Positions 1 through 7,421 of a stretch of 8,117 bases of DNA are shown here, one piece after another. The translations under genes and the position numbers were made by a program. The stretch comes from Bryobacterales bacterium. Lineage in GTDB: Bacteria > Acidobacteriota > Terriglobia > Bryobacterales > Bryobacteraceae. Under the pieces are notes generated by a model, which was not told the DNA's origin, did no database searches, and saw nothing but the letters and a program-made list of their open reading frames with translations. The stretch is taken from contig PKYZ01000529.1 of NCBI GenBank assembly GCA_003132865.1, positions 1 through 8,117 of the forward strand, in the 5' to 3' direction. Position 1 is the first letter of the stretch. Each line of letters opens with the position of its first letter.

Positions 1-1028
<1,028 letters not shown>

Positions 1029-1036
1029 GGCGACCG

Positions 1037-1413
1037 CTAGCTTTCGTTCTTTTTGTCAGTTAGCGATCCGAAGATGTACCCCAAGATGCTGGTGAATACG
1101 GGCAAAAGCACCTTCACAACGATTGAGTCGAACAACGTGGTGAACGGTTCCAGCGCGATTTGCTGCAAGGTCTTGTAGTTTTCCAGCATCGCCTTAACGG
1201 CGGCCGGATCCGCGCCAGGTTGGGGCACGGGAAGCGTGGGCGCGTAGAAGATCCATTTACCGACGAGCGCCAGGATCACGACCGCAGCGACCCACCCACG
1301 CAGCCGGCCAGGATGAGGCCTGTGCGTTGTAGGAAAGTTCCCTCGGTGACCGGCTTATCCGCTCCTGCGGCCTTCAGGATATCGCTTGCGGAAACCCTCT
1401 GCTCGTCTGGCAT
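1037..1413 (-). pseudogene. Small membrane protein, interrupted by a one-base frameshift
   Basis: No family is recognised. An ATG at 1413, three bases after the stop of the upstream ribbon-helix-helix gene (TAG-AGA-ATG), opens a frame that runs MPDEQRVSASDILKAAGADK... into the hydrophobic stretch TGLILAGCVGG and stops at 1276-1278. A second frame, open from GTG at 1279 to 1037, continues as VILALVGKWIFYAPT, a soluble middle, and a second hydrophobic segment VVKVLLPVFTSILGYIFG, ending in a charged DKKNES tail. Adding one G in the GGG run near 1291-1293 joins the two halves into a 125-residue protein with one continuous first membrane helix. The simplest reading is therefore one gene with a single-base deletion, either real decay or a sequencing error. 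If the shift is real, the 80-residue GTG-started C-terminal part is the only alternative product. The stop is 8 bp from the gyrB stop, tail to tail. Confidence 0.6.
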
Positions 1414-1416
1414 TCT

Positions 1417-1626
1417 CTACGGAAGTACGATTTCCTTCCTCAGTTTATCGTCGTCGGTGATGACAATCTTCGCGTCCTTGTTATCCCTCTGCTGCTTCTT
1501 TAGGTAGCTGTAGCTGGCCACCGCGCGACGAATGACATCGGCCTTCGTTGTGGCGTCCGTAGACCCTACGAGGTCGGAAAGCGTTTTGTCGAACTCCTTG
1601 TCAAAATCGATGGTGTACCTTGGCAT
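1417..1626 (-). CDS. Ribbon-helix-helix (CopG-like) putative DNA-binding protein
   Basis: This 69-residue protein starts MPRYTIDF, a short beta-strand that would pair in an RHH dimer and contact DNA. It is followed by helix DKEFDKTLSDLV and the helix TTKADVIRRAVASYSYLKK, which matches the T-K-A-x-V-I-R-R-A-x-x-x-Y pattern of CopG/Arc-type regulators. The C-terminal third, rich in charged residues and ending EIVLP, is characteristic of one subset of these small proteins. The ATG at 1626 is preferred over an upstream alternative at 1698 because the strand motif begins right there and the extra 24 residues look non-coding. It is the only fully intact gene in the segment between the gyrB repeats and is followed after 3 nt by the membrane-protein gene, so the two are probably cotranscribed. 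It may autoregulate; no operator was identified. The RHH assignment rests on pattern recognition. Confidence 0.75.
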   Translation of the reverse strand: MPRYTIDFDKEFDKTLSDLVGSTDATTKADVIRRAVASYSYLKKQQRDNKDAKIVITDDDKLRKEIVLP

Positions 1627-1632
1627 GCTTAA

Positions 1633-1662
1633 ATCATACTGCGTTTTTACTGCACAGCGCAA
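1633..1662 (-). promoter_or_regulatory. Possible sigma70-type promoter for the RHH gene
   Basis: Read on the - strand, TTGCGC (1657-1662) and TATGAT (1633-1638) are separated by 18 bp. The -10 box ends only 6 nt before the ATG at 1626, so transcription would begin at about the start codon, giving a leaderless or near-leaderless mRNA. No good ribosome-binding site is visible upstream of this ATG, which fits. The match is modest and could be chance. Confidence 0.3.
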
Positions 1663-1707
1663 GACCCGTGGAAACCATGGCAAGGACGCTTGCAGCAACC
1701 GGTTCAG

Positions 1708-1990
1708 CTATCCCGATTTTCTGAATGCTCTTTTGATCTCGAATTCTACGCGGCCGACGCTCTTCTTGAGGGTGTCCATGTTTTGATCGAGGCCGGTCAG
1801 GGCATCGAATAATGAAAGCTGGACCGGTTCGCGCTTTCGCCTTTTGATTCCTCCTTCCAATGTCGCTGACCGAGAACTCACACCACGAGGGCTGTCCCTG
1901 ATGGTCTTCGACCCTGATCACCCAATCCCACTTCAGGAAGGCCATCAATATTACGTCGGATGCCGGGACCGAGCCGCTCAGTGGAGTCAT
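1708..1990 (-). pseudogene. Unknown small protein, interrupted by a one-base frameshift
   Basis: No family is recognised. An ATG at 1990, overlapping the stop of the preceding frame as ATGA, opens a coding-like frame reading [36 protein letters not shown] and CEFSVSDIG. From about 1845 that frame turns into an Arg/Pro-rich stretch with A/T-ending codons, while the neighbouring frame becomes coding-like: REPVQLSLFDALTGLDQN, then MDTLKKSVGRVEFEIKRAF and a stop at 1708-1710. Removing one A from the AAAA run (TTTT at 1842-1845 on the + strand) joins them into one 93-residue protein. A GTG at 1881 could in principle start the C-terminal half alone. The tail has a predicted amphipathic, coiled-coil-like helix (LDQNMDTLKKSVGRVEFEIK). 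Function is unknown. The frameshift may be decay or sequence error. Confidence 0.5.
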
Positions 1991-2106
1991 TCAGTCGCCA
2001 CGCCCTGCGCCGCTGTTCCAATCCGATGCCGATCACCGTTCCGAACCACAACCGTAAAACTGATCGGCTTCAGATCGGAATGCTGATCGCCATCCCTCGG
2101 AATCCG
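1987..2106 (-). pseudogene. 3' remnant of an unknown gene cut off at the repeat boundary
   Basis: A coding-like - strand frame enters from the gyrB repeat boundary and ends with TGA at 1987-1989. Its last 39 codons give [17 protein letters not shown] then [22 protein letters not shown]. No ATG, GTG or TTG start exists in this frame before position 2106, and beyond that the frame is antisense to the gyrB copy, so the 5' part of the gene is absent. Its stop overlaps the ATG of the next gene (ATGA), a coupling arrangement. It could also be the N-terminal part of that next gene, split by another indel. No family is recognised. Confidence 0.4.
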
Positions 2107-2277
2107 CAGCTTGCCGAAACGACCATGAACCCCGAGAAGCGCACGCTGCTGCAGGTGCGCCTGGAAGATGCGGTGGAGAGCGAAGAGATTTTCTCTACGC
2201 TGATGGGCGAGGACGTGGAGAGCCGGCGGAAGTTCATCGAAGATAACGCGCTGGATGTTAAGAATCTGGACGTGTAG
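2107..2277 (+). pseudogene. Displaced second copy of the gyrB 3' end (repeat copy B)
   Basis: This copy encodes the same 56 GyrB C-terminal residues (from [15 protein letters not shown] to KNLDV) and a TAG stop, with 14 silent differences from 858-1028. It has no start codon or ribosome-binding site of its own. The 49 residues that precede it in frame back to an ATG at 1960 are antisense to - strand genes and have no GyrB similarity. The complete conservation of the protein with only silent changes means the two ends diverged while both were part of functional gyrB genes. Because the next gene (2288) follows directly after 10 bp, this copy is probably the original chromosomal end, displaced by insertion. 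Confidence 0.9.
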
Positions 2278-2287
2278 CGAAACCCGT

Positions 2288-2665
2288 TCACCGGTCTTCC
2301 GGCCACATGACGCGAGCGCTCTTGATTCGATTGATGTTCTCGGCTTGCAGAACACCCTTCTTATCCAGCGTGCCTTCGGCCGAAACGGCAACCCCCTCAT
2401 AGAGAATCGCGCTTCGCTCGGCGTGGATGGCGGCCGACGCGTCCACCTGCACGATTTTCCCGTTGCGGGTTTCCAGCGAAAACTTCGCGCCGTTGATCTT
2501 GTGAACGATGCCGCAAACCAGGTGCTGCGCCGCGGCGGGTGACGCAACCTTACCGGAAGGGGCTGTCTGACCCCATGCCAAGCCGGGAGACCCCCATCCG
2601 CCGACAAGCGCCCCCGTCAGAACCAATGCTGGAACCCATGCTGGAATCCGAAGTCGTTCCATCAT
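2288..2665 (-). CDS. Small exported protein with an OB-fold-like C-terminal domain
   Basis: The 125-residue protein has a signal peptide (positive start MMERLRIPAW, hydrophobic core PALVLTGALVG, likely cleavage near Ala30-Gln33). The mature domain, about residues 48-116, consists of short alternating strands (CGIVHKING, KFSLETRNGKIVQVDA, VAVSAEGTLDKKGVLQAENI), resembling small secreted beta-barrel/DUF5666-like domains. That resemblance is by eye. The start is ambiguous: GGAGG lies 3 nt before the first ATG (2665) and 6 nt before a second ATG (2662), so the second is the better spaced. It begins 9 nt after the stop of the propeller lipoprotein, suggesting one operon and a cell-envelope role. 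Its end is 10 bp from the stop of the displaced gyrB end, in convergent orientation. No specific function can be assigned. Confidence 0.8.
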   Translation of the reverse strand: MMERLRIPAWVPALVLTGALVGGWGSPGLAWGQTAPSGKVASPAAAQHLVCGIVHKINGAKFSLETRNGKIVQVDASAAIHAERSAILYEGVAVSAEGTLDKKGVLQAENINRIKSARVMWPEDR

Positions 2666-2674
2666 ATTCCTCCC

Positions 2675-4315
2675 TCAGTGAAGTCCAAAAATACGAAGTT
2701 GCTTGTAGCTGGCGACAAAGACGCTGCCGTTCGCCACCACCGGTGCGATGTTGGCGTTGGCGTTGTTGCCAGGAGTAAACCAGCCGCCCGCCGCGCCGTG
2801 AAAAAGTTGCTGCAAGGTGCTGCCCGTGGGCTGCCCCTTGAAGGCCCACAGACCAATGGGCGCCGGGCTCAACGCCGTGCCCGCGGAGTCGGGCCGCGAG
2901 ATGGCCCAGATAATCGGATCGGATGAAGACTTCGTTCCGTTCGACGAGATGCTGGTGAAGAAGCCCGGATCCTGGCTCCCGCCAATCGAACCCGAGGTAG
3001 CTTGCTGGACCAGTGAGAGAGAGGGCGACGTTTGCACTTTCCAAAGAATCACACTCGATCCGCCACTGCTGACTACGTGCACCGTTCCATCGGAAAAGTA
3101 AGACTGGCCGCACCAGCACCCGCCGACGCTGACGGGAGTTCCGCCAATACCCGTGGCCGATTTGCCTCCAAGGTTGGTGAGGTCGAGAAGATACAACTGG
3201 CCCTTCTTGCCCGCCGCGGCTCCCATGCTGGCGGAAGCGGAGGGCTGTTTGGGCACCAGGAGCACGCCACCCGATCCATAATCGGTATCGCCCTGATCCA
3301 AAGCCGCGACGTCGGATGGAGTGAAGAGGCTCAAGACCTTGGTGAGGTCGGAAGATTCCTTGACCACGCTCTCTTGAATGTTGGCCACACCGTCGTAAGT
3401 CGTTCCGCTGTAATCGGAGTTTCCCGTGACGAAGTACAGGTTTCCGGAGTCGTCGGCCGCCATTCCGTAGCCCGACATCCAAACCGAAGAGAGGAACATG
3501 CCGTGGGGCTCGGAGGTCTGCGTGTCATTCATCTGGTTGGCGGGCAGCGGCGTCAGCGTGGCGGCGTTCCAGCCCAGGATCCATCCGCGGGACTGGGAGC
3601 CCCCCTTATCGCAGAAGCTGCCGAATCCGGCATAAATATTGCCGTTGGCTTCCAGCAAACCGGGCCTTTGCCTCTGGTATTTGGCTTTAAAGTTGACCAC
3701 CGTCGTGCCATCGCTCAACAAGTGGCTGGCCGACACAATGACGTTAGGCACTTTTTCGGCCAGGCTGCCGGCGTCGAGTGCGTGAAGCCTGTATACCGGC
3801 TGGCTGCTCTCCAGGGTATAAGTGACGACGTACATCGTCGTGCTCTTGGCGTCGATGACCGGCGTCCCGTCGATACCCACATTGGGCCCATTGTTGTTAC
3901 ATCCCAGCGGTGCTGGCACGGGAGTGCCAAAATTCTTGAAGAACAATAGCGTGCCCTTCACGGCGTCGATCATGTAGATGGTGTTGTTTTCGGTGGCGAC
4001 ATAGACGACGTTGTGAACGCCCTGGTTCGGTCCCACGGTGACATTGATGACAGGCAAGACGAGGGGCTGCACATCCACCTGGTCGTCCAGAGCAATGTTA
4101 AATAACTGGCCGAAGGACGAGCTGGCAACCTTGGCCGAGGTTAAGGCGCTCTCATTCTGGTTCCAGCCGCTTCGATAGTTGTCGTTGTGGTAAGTAACCA
4201 CTGAGACCGGGGTGCATCCGGTCAGCATTCCCAGGGCGACCAACATCCCGGCCGCGGCGGTCTTTTGCGGTTCAAATCTCCGGCTTTCAGGGAAGGTAAG
4301 CGTCTCTACCGGCAT
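2675..4315 (-). CDS. PQQ-like beta-propeller lipoprotein
   Basis: This 546-residue protein begins with a long n-region and a lipoprotein signal ending in lipobox L-T-G-C (Cys34), so it should be lipid-anchored outside the cytoplasm. The mature part opens with VVTYHNDNYRSGWNQNE (39-55), the start typical of a group of acidobacterial quinoprotein-like propellers. Blade-like segments follow: VYVATENNTIYMIDAVKG (104-121), TPVIDAKSTTMYVVTYT, GNLYFVTGNSDY (291-302), GQLYLLDLTNLGG (372-384), PVVANGSVFVASYKQL (525-540). Cysteines at 139, 235, 400 and 402 include a CWC pair that could be disulfide- or metal-related. No dehydrogenase active-site motif is recognised, so it is more likely a binding or scaffolding protein than an enzyme. 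AAAGGAG (4321-4327) lies 5 nt before the ATG, fixing the start. A strong promoter lies at 4364-4391. Confidence 0.88.
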   Translation of the reverse strand: MPVETLTFPESRRFEPQKTAAAGMLVALGMLTGCTPVSVVTYHNDNYRSGWNQNESALTSAKVASSSFGQLFNIALDDQVDVQPLVLPVINVTVGPNQGVHNVVYVATENNTIYMIDAVKGTLLFFKNFGTPVPAPLGCNNNGPNVGIDGTPVIDAKSTTMYVVTYTLESSQPVYRLHALDAGSLAEKVPNVIVSASHLLSDGTTVVNFKAKYQRQRPGLLEANGNIYAGFGSFCDKGGSQSRGWILGWNAATLTPLPANQMNDTQTSEPHGMFLSSVWMSGYGMAADDSGNLYFVTGNSDYSGTTYDGVANIQESVVKESSDLTKVLSLFTPSDVAALDQGDTDYGSGGVLLVPKQPSASASMGAAAGKKGQLYLLDLTNLGGKSATGIGGTPVSVGGCWCGQSYFSDGTVHVVSSGGSSVILWKVQTSPSLSLVQQATSGSIGGSQDPGFFTSISSNGTKSSSDPIIWAISRPDSAGTALSPAPIGLWAFKGQPTGSTLQQLFHGAAGGWFTPGNNANANIAPVVANGSVFVASYKQLRIFGLH

Positions 4316-4363
4316 AGCGACTCCTTTACGCAGAATTGCCTTTTGCCATCCTGGCCGATATTG

Positions 4364-4391
4364 ATTATAAGTCCGCGAAGCGCGGTGTCAA
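4364..4391 (-). promoter_or_regulatory. Near-perfect sigma70-type promoter with palindromic spacer
   Basis: On the - strand, TTGACA (4386-4391) and TATAAT (4364-4369) are both perfect consensus boxes with a 16-bp spacer. The spacer contains CCGCG-CTT-CGCGG (4373-4385), an inverted repeat that could be an operator. Transcription would start near 4357 and give a leader of about 40 nt before the propeller lipoprotein's ribosome-binding site (4321-4327). Confidence 0.75.
4373..4385. promoter_or_regulatory. Inverted repeat between -35 and -10, possible operator
   Basis: CCGCG-AAG-CGCGG on the + strand has two perfect 5-bp arms and a 3-bp centre, placed entirely between the promoter boxes. A protein bound here would block RNA polymerase. 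The arms are short and GC-only, so chance in GC-rich DNA is possible. Confidence 0.35.
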
Positions 4392-4474
4392 GTGTTTTAT
4401 GTAGATGCCCTTTGGATTTATGTTTGTTTTATGTCTTATTCCTTGCGCCGGACGCCCATCGGCGCGGTGGGAAA

Positions 4475-4512
4475 GTGGGGAATATTGGTTTTTGGATTTC
4501 CATTATTCCCAC
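4475..4512 (-). terminator. Hairpin downstream of the YeeE/YedE operon, possible terminator
   Basis: GTGGGGAATATTGG (4475-4488) pairs with CCATTATTCCCAC (4500-4512), giving about 12 pairs with one mismatch and one bulged base around an 11-nt loop. It lies 30 nt beyond the stop of the second transporter gene. No long U-run follows on the - strand (only TTT), so it is not a textbook intrinsic terminator and may act otherwise. A smaller hairpin GCGCCG...CGGCGC (4445-4465) follows. Confidence 0.35.
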
Positions 4513-4542
4513 GGCCCCAATTTCCTCCTCCTTACACGCCGA

Positions 4543-5019
4543 TCAATGCGGGAGCCGCGGCCTCAGCAATCCGTACAGCCACGTCCCAACCAGCGCGCTG
4601 CCAACGGCCACGATCATCACGGTGACGCCATTGCCTACCAGCGCGAAGAGTGGTCCCGGACAAGCTCCCGTGAGCGCCCAGCCCAGGCCGAAGATCGTGC
4701 CCCCAACTGCGTAGCGAATGCCGCGCTCCAGGTTCTTGGGCGGAATCGCGATCGGCTCGCCTGAGATGCTCTTCAACCCAAGCCTCTTGATTAGCGCGAC
4801 CGAAGCGGCGGCAACCACAACGGCCGACGCGATGATCTCGTACATGCGCGGAGACTGAAACCGGAACATCTCCTGGATGCGGAACCAGGAAAGCACCTCC
4901 GACTTCGTCAGCATAATCCCGAAGCAAACACCGAGAAGAACATAGGCCAGCAAGGCGATCCCGGTCCGGCCCTGCGCTTGACCGGTAGCTTCTTGATCTT
5001 TGGCTAGCTCGGTGGACAT
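4543..5019 (-). CDS. YeeE/YedE-family sulfur-compound transporter, C-terminal half protein
   Basis: The 158-residue membrane protein has a short polar N-terminus and hydrophobic segments at about 20-37, 61-78, 101-119 and 123-150. It carries the family signature TGACPGP with Cys120 at a membrane break, the counterpart of the cysteines that pass thiosulfate in TsuA (YeeE). It lacks the first-half GGCTSGH motif, which is in the adjacent upstream gene, so the two probably form one heteromeric channel for a sulfur compound such as thiosulfate in the inner membrane. Two-gene versions of this family are well known. Its ATG is 6 nt after the stop of the partner; the ribosome-binding site is weak, suggesting translational coupling. 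The actual substrate is inferred from the family, and no sulfur-metabolism gene lies nearby. Confidence 0.88.
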   Translation of the reverse strand: MSTELAKDQEATGQAQGRTGIALLAYVLLGVCFGIMLTKSEVLSWFRIQEMFRFQSPRMYEIIASAVVVAAASVALIKRLGLKSISGEPIAIPPKNLERGIRYAVGGTIFGLGWALTGACPGPLFALVGNGVTVMIVAVGSALVGTWLYGLLRPRLPH

Positions 5020-5025
5020 GGATGC

Positions 5026-5583
5026 TCACAAGACCAGCGGAAGAATGAAATACGTCGCCAGGAGACCGCCGGCGAAGAAGCCCACCACTGCGATCAACGA
5101 CGCTAGCTGCAGGTCCGCCAGACCTGAGATCGCATGCCCGGAAGTGCAGCCTCCAGCATAAGCCGTGCCGAAGCCGACCAGGAAACCACCCAAAACGACC
5201 GAGGCAAATCCTTTGAGCGTGAGCAATGCGGACCACGTGAACACCTCGCGCGGCGCAAGCCCGGAGAAGTCGTGAATGCCCAATCTCGCCAGGGCGAGTC
5301 TGGTTTGTTCCGAAATCGCGACGTTCTGAGATCCTCCCCAATGCGAAGCCAGGAAGCCGCCCACCAGAATCCCGGCCACGAAAAGAAGGTTCCAAAGGCC
5401 GGTTCGTTTCCAGTCGTAACGAAAATAATCAAGCTTGCCGGGAAGGACGGCGGAACACAGATCCCGCAGGCTGCTGGAAACGCCGAACACCTTGTTGCCC
5501 AGGATCAAGAGCGCGGGCACGAACAACCCGATCGCCGGACCGGCTACGTACCAGGGCCAAGGGGCCGATGCGAAAGCCACCAT
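5026..5583 (-). CDS. YeeE/YedE-family sulfur-compound transporter, N-terminal half protein
   Basis: The 185-residue membrane protein has hydrophobic segments at about 10-28, 62-80, 115-143 and 156-180. The motif [14 protein letters not shown] (141-154, Cys146) is the first-half signature of the YeeE/YedE family. A second cysteine, Cys43 in [13 protein letters not shown], matches the S-L-R-x-x-C motif near the N-terminus. The stretch [14 protein letters not shown] (52-65) is also typical of this half. With the adjacent protein carrying the TGACPGP motif it would rebuild the full transporter. AAGGAG (5592-5597) sits 8 nt before the ATG at 5583, supporting this start. It is the first gene of a two-gene operon. 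Thiosulfate or a related sulfur species is the likely substrate by family; not shown by context. Confidence 0.9.
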   Translation of the reverse strand: MVAFASAPWPWYVAGPAIGLFVPALLILGNKVFGVSSSLRDLCSAVLPGKLDYFRYDWKRTGLWNLLFVAGILVGGFLASHWGGSQNVAISEQTRLALARLGIHDFSGLAPREVFTWSALLTLKGFASVVLGGFLVGFGTAYAGGCTSGHAISGLADLQLASLIAVVGFFAGGLLATYFILPLVL

Positions 5584-5602
5584 ACCGACTGCTCCTTGAA
5601 CT

Positions 5603-5629
5603 ATTATCTATTCGCTCGTGGCTCAGCAA
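5603..5629 (-). promoter_or_regulatory. Possible promoter of the YeeE/YedE operon
   Basis: In the 67-bp gap between the transglycosylase stop and the transporter start, the - strand reads TTGCTG (5624-5629), 15 bp, then GATAAT (5603-5608). The -10 is good but the spacer is short. Read-through from the upstream gene is the alternative. Confidence 0.3.
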
Positions 5630-5650
5630 GGTTTCTTGGAAGACCGCCCG

Positions 5651-7291
5651 CTATTCGCCAGCCGTGCGGGACACGCGCGATCCCCGATTAGAAGCCGTGC
5701 GCGTGACTACTACTGGCAGACCCTTCCGCTGGCCCCTCGCGCGATGCGTGGCGACCATGCGCTTCGGCGCCGCGGTTTGCCGATACGCCACTGGAATCAG
5801 CAGCCGGTCGCCGGCCGCGGGCGACGCTTGCTTCAGTCCATTGGCCGCCGCGATGCTGCCGCCCGCCATGCCGTAGCGCTTGCCGATGGAGGCCAGCGTC
5901 TCGCCGCTTGCCACCTTATGCATGCGCCATGAAGCGCGCCGCGCGGCGGGGATCATTTGCAGCGTCGCCGAGAGCGTGCCGCCCGTCCCCTTTGGAACAT
6001 GCAACACGTAACCAGCCGGGGCCACGCCCTTCAGCAGCGCGGGATTCAGATCCTGCAGCTCCGGCATCGGCGCGTCGGTCAAATCCGCCACCAGCCCCAA
6101 GTGCGTCGGCGCGTCCACCTCTATGGTGTCGAACTCCAGCGGCGCTTCCGGAACCACGCCTTCCAACCCGTACTCCGCCGCATTCTTCGTCATGATGGTC
6201 ATGGCCAGGATGATCGGCACGTAGTTGGTGGTTTGCTCAGGCAGGACGTGGCGGCCGCGCAGTTCCCAGAAGTCCGCGTATCCGGTGCGCTCCACCGCGC
6301 GGGCCACGGCGTTCGGCCCGCAATTGTAGGCGGCCATCGCCAGGTACCAATCGCCGAACATGTTGTACAGATCGTGCAGATGCCTGGCGGACGCGCGCGT
6401 GGCCTTCTCGGGATCGAAGCGGTCGTCCGTATAGGCCGTGCGCATCAGCCCGTATTCCTGCCCGCGCCACGCCACGAACTGCCACATGCCGCCGGCCGCT
6501 TTGCTCGATATAGCCCGCGGGAAAAACCCCGATTCGGCCTGCGCCAGGTGGAGCAACTCCTGCGGAATACCCTCCTCCTGCAGGATGCGCTCGATCAGCG
6601 GGCGATAGCGGCCGGCGCGCTCCAGCCCGGCGATCAGAGTCCTGCGCCCGCGTCCCGAGAAATACTTGATGTAGCCCAGCACGGCGTCGTTCACCGAGAG
6701 TGGAAGCTGGGAAGCGGTCGCCTGGACCTGCTCCTTCACCTTGTCCTTCAGCTTAGGATCCACCGGAAAGGTCATCTGCAGGAGGTCTTCGAGGGGCGCC
6801 TTTTCGAATCGGGCTTGGTCAACATCCGCGCCCGCGCCCAGCCCCGCCAGATCGTAGCGATGGACCGCGTCCACCATCTCATCGAGCCTGGCTTCAAACG
6901 CCTGCCGGTCCGAGGGGTTGTTTTCGGAAGCCTCCAGCATCAGGTCGATGGCGGCGTCGAATTCCCGGCGCGCCTGTTGGGTACCGTTCGCCTGGTAGGC
7001 CCTCTTGCCGCGCTGGAAAGCTTGATCGGCGCGCTGCATCAGCAGGTCGCCTTCCGATGGCGCAACCGGCGTCTTCTGCACCATCTGCAGCAAAGTTGCC
7101 GGTGCATCGCGCAGATAAGGATTCGGCTCCAGCGCCGGTGGCTCGGCGACCTCTACCGTAGCCGCTGGGGGCGGCGTGGAGGGAAGGAAGGCCTTTTGGA
7201 ACTTGGACTGCTGATTGTAGCCGCAACCTGAAATGCCCAGGGCGACGGAGGACCCGAAAATATAAAGAATTCGCTTGGTTCGACTGGTCAC
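5651..7291 (-). CDS. mltD: Membrane-bound lytic murein transglycosylase, MltD-like lipoprotein with LysM
   Basis: The enzyme cleaves the MurNAc-GlcNAc bond of peptidoglycan to form 1,6-anhydro-MurNAc ends. The 546-residue protein has a lipoprotein signal with lipobox I-S-G-C (Cys23). A Pro-rich linker and a helical region (about 80-200, TPR-like in look) precede the SLT catalytic domain (about 225-375). In it are catalytic Glu253 in LAQAESGF, GGMWQF (267-272) and MAAYNCGPNAV (319-329), all family hallmarks. A single LysM domain lies at about 457-500 (HKVASGETLASIGKRYGM ... GDRLLIPV) and would bind glycan. A basic, low-complexity tail (501-546) follows. The usual M-P-A-T-G after WQF is replaced by VAWRG. 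The start is GTG at 7291, supported by GAAGGA 8 nt upstream. Family assignment is firm; the exact mltD orthology is by architecture. Confidence 0.92.
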   Translation of the reverse strand: MTSRTKRILYIFGSSVALGISGCGYNQQSKFQKAFLPSTPPPAATVEVAEPPALEPNPYLRDAPATLLQMVQKTPVAPSEGDLLMQRADQAFQRGKRAYQANGTQQARREFDAAIDLMLEASENNPSDRQAFEARLDEMVDAVHRYDLAGLGAGADVDQARFEKAPLEDLLQMTFPVDPKLKDKVKEQVQATASQLPLSVNDAVLGYIKYFSGRGRRTLIAGLERAGRYRPLIERILQEEGIPQELLHLAQAESGFFPRAISSKAAGGMWQFVAWRGQEYGLMRTAYTDDRFDPEKATRASARHLHDLYNMFGDWYLAMAAYNCGPNAVARAVERTGYADFWELRGRHVLPEQTTNYVPIILAMTIMTKNAAEYGLEGVVPEAPLEFDTIEVDAPTHLGLVADLTDAPMPELQDLNPALLKGVAPAGYVLHVPKGTGGTLSATLQMIPAARRASWRMHKVASGETLASIGKRYGMAGGSIAAANGLKQASPAAGDRLLIPVAYRQTAAPKRMVATHRARGQRKGLPVVVTRTASNRGSRVSRTAGE

Positions 7292-7355
7292 TAAACCGAT
7301 CCTTCGAACGGACTTACAAGCTGACAGCGGACGTTGTAGCCGAAATGAAACCTAA

Positions 7356-7384
7356 AATCTAGCGCATTGCCCGGCCGGCGTCAA
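7356..7384 (-). promoter_or_regulatory. Putative sigma70-type promoter of the lytic transglycosylase gene
   Basis: On the - strand, TTGACG (7379-7384, 5 of 6 consensus bases) and TAGATT (7356-7361, 4 of 6) are separated by exactly 17 bp. Transcription would start near 7349 and leave a leader of nearly 60 nt before the GTG at 7291. No other function was recognised in this 151-nt intergenic region besides the hairpin next to the EF-G stop. Confidence 0.45.
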
Positions 7385-7421
7385 CCGGGTACCCAAAAGT
7401 ATAGGTGTGTCTGAACGACAC

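Larger units (their letters stand above)
1029..2106. mobile_element. Candidate gyrB-targeting integrative element or its remnant
   Basis: This segment lies between two direct copies of the gyrB 3' end. It is less GC-rich than its surroundings (for example about 29 of 60 bases at 1441-1500, against about 43 of 60 at 301-360 in gyrB). All genes recognised in it run on the - strand: a 5'-truncated one, a frameshifted unknown, a ribbon-helix-helix protein and a frameshifted membrane protein. Islands moved by tyrosine recombinases commonly integrate into the 3' ends of conserved genes and supply a replacement end, which would create this layout. No integrase, excisionase, transposase or terminal inverted repeat was found here, so mobility is inferred only from the repeat structure. 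Alternatives are a tandem duplication of the gyrB end with later insertion, or a mixed-strain assembly. Confidence 0.55.

Noticed and set aside
1634..1840. C-terminal half of the 118-residue - strand frame from 1990
   Set aside because: It becomes Arg/Pro-rich with A/T-ending codons, while the adjacent frame shows normal coding character over the same bases. The frame switch is the better reading.
1960..2277. A + strand 105-residue ORF that ends in the GyrB tail, as a possible fusion protein
   Set aside because: The first 49 residues are antisense to - strand coding frames, no ribosome-binding site precedes the ATG, and the GyrB similarity starts abruptly at 2107. It is a gene fragment.
2550..3949. 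Long open frames on both strands overlapping the propeller gene (2550-3482 and 3032-3949)
   Set aside because: The propeller frame has a lipobox, ribosome-binding site, promoter and blade motifs; the others have none and show low-complexity composition.
5957..7231. A 424-residue + strand ORF antisense to the lytic transglycosylase
   Set aside because: It is Arg/His/Gln-rich without domain features and lies wholly opposite a well-supported gene in GC-rich DNA, where such shadows are common.
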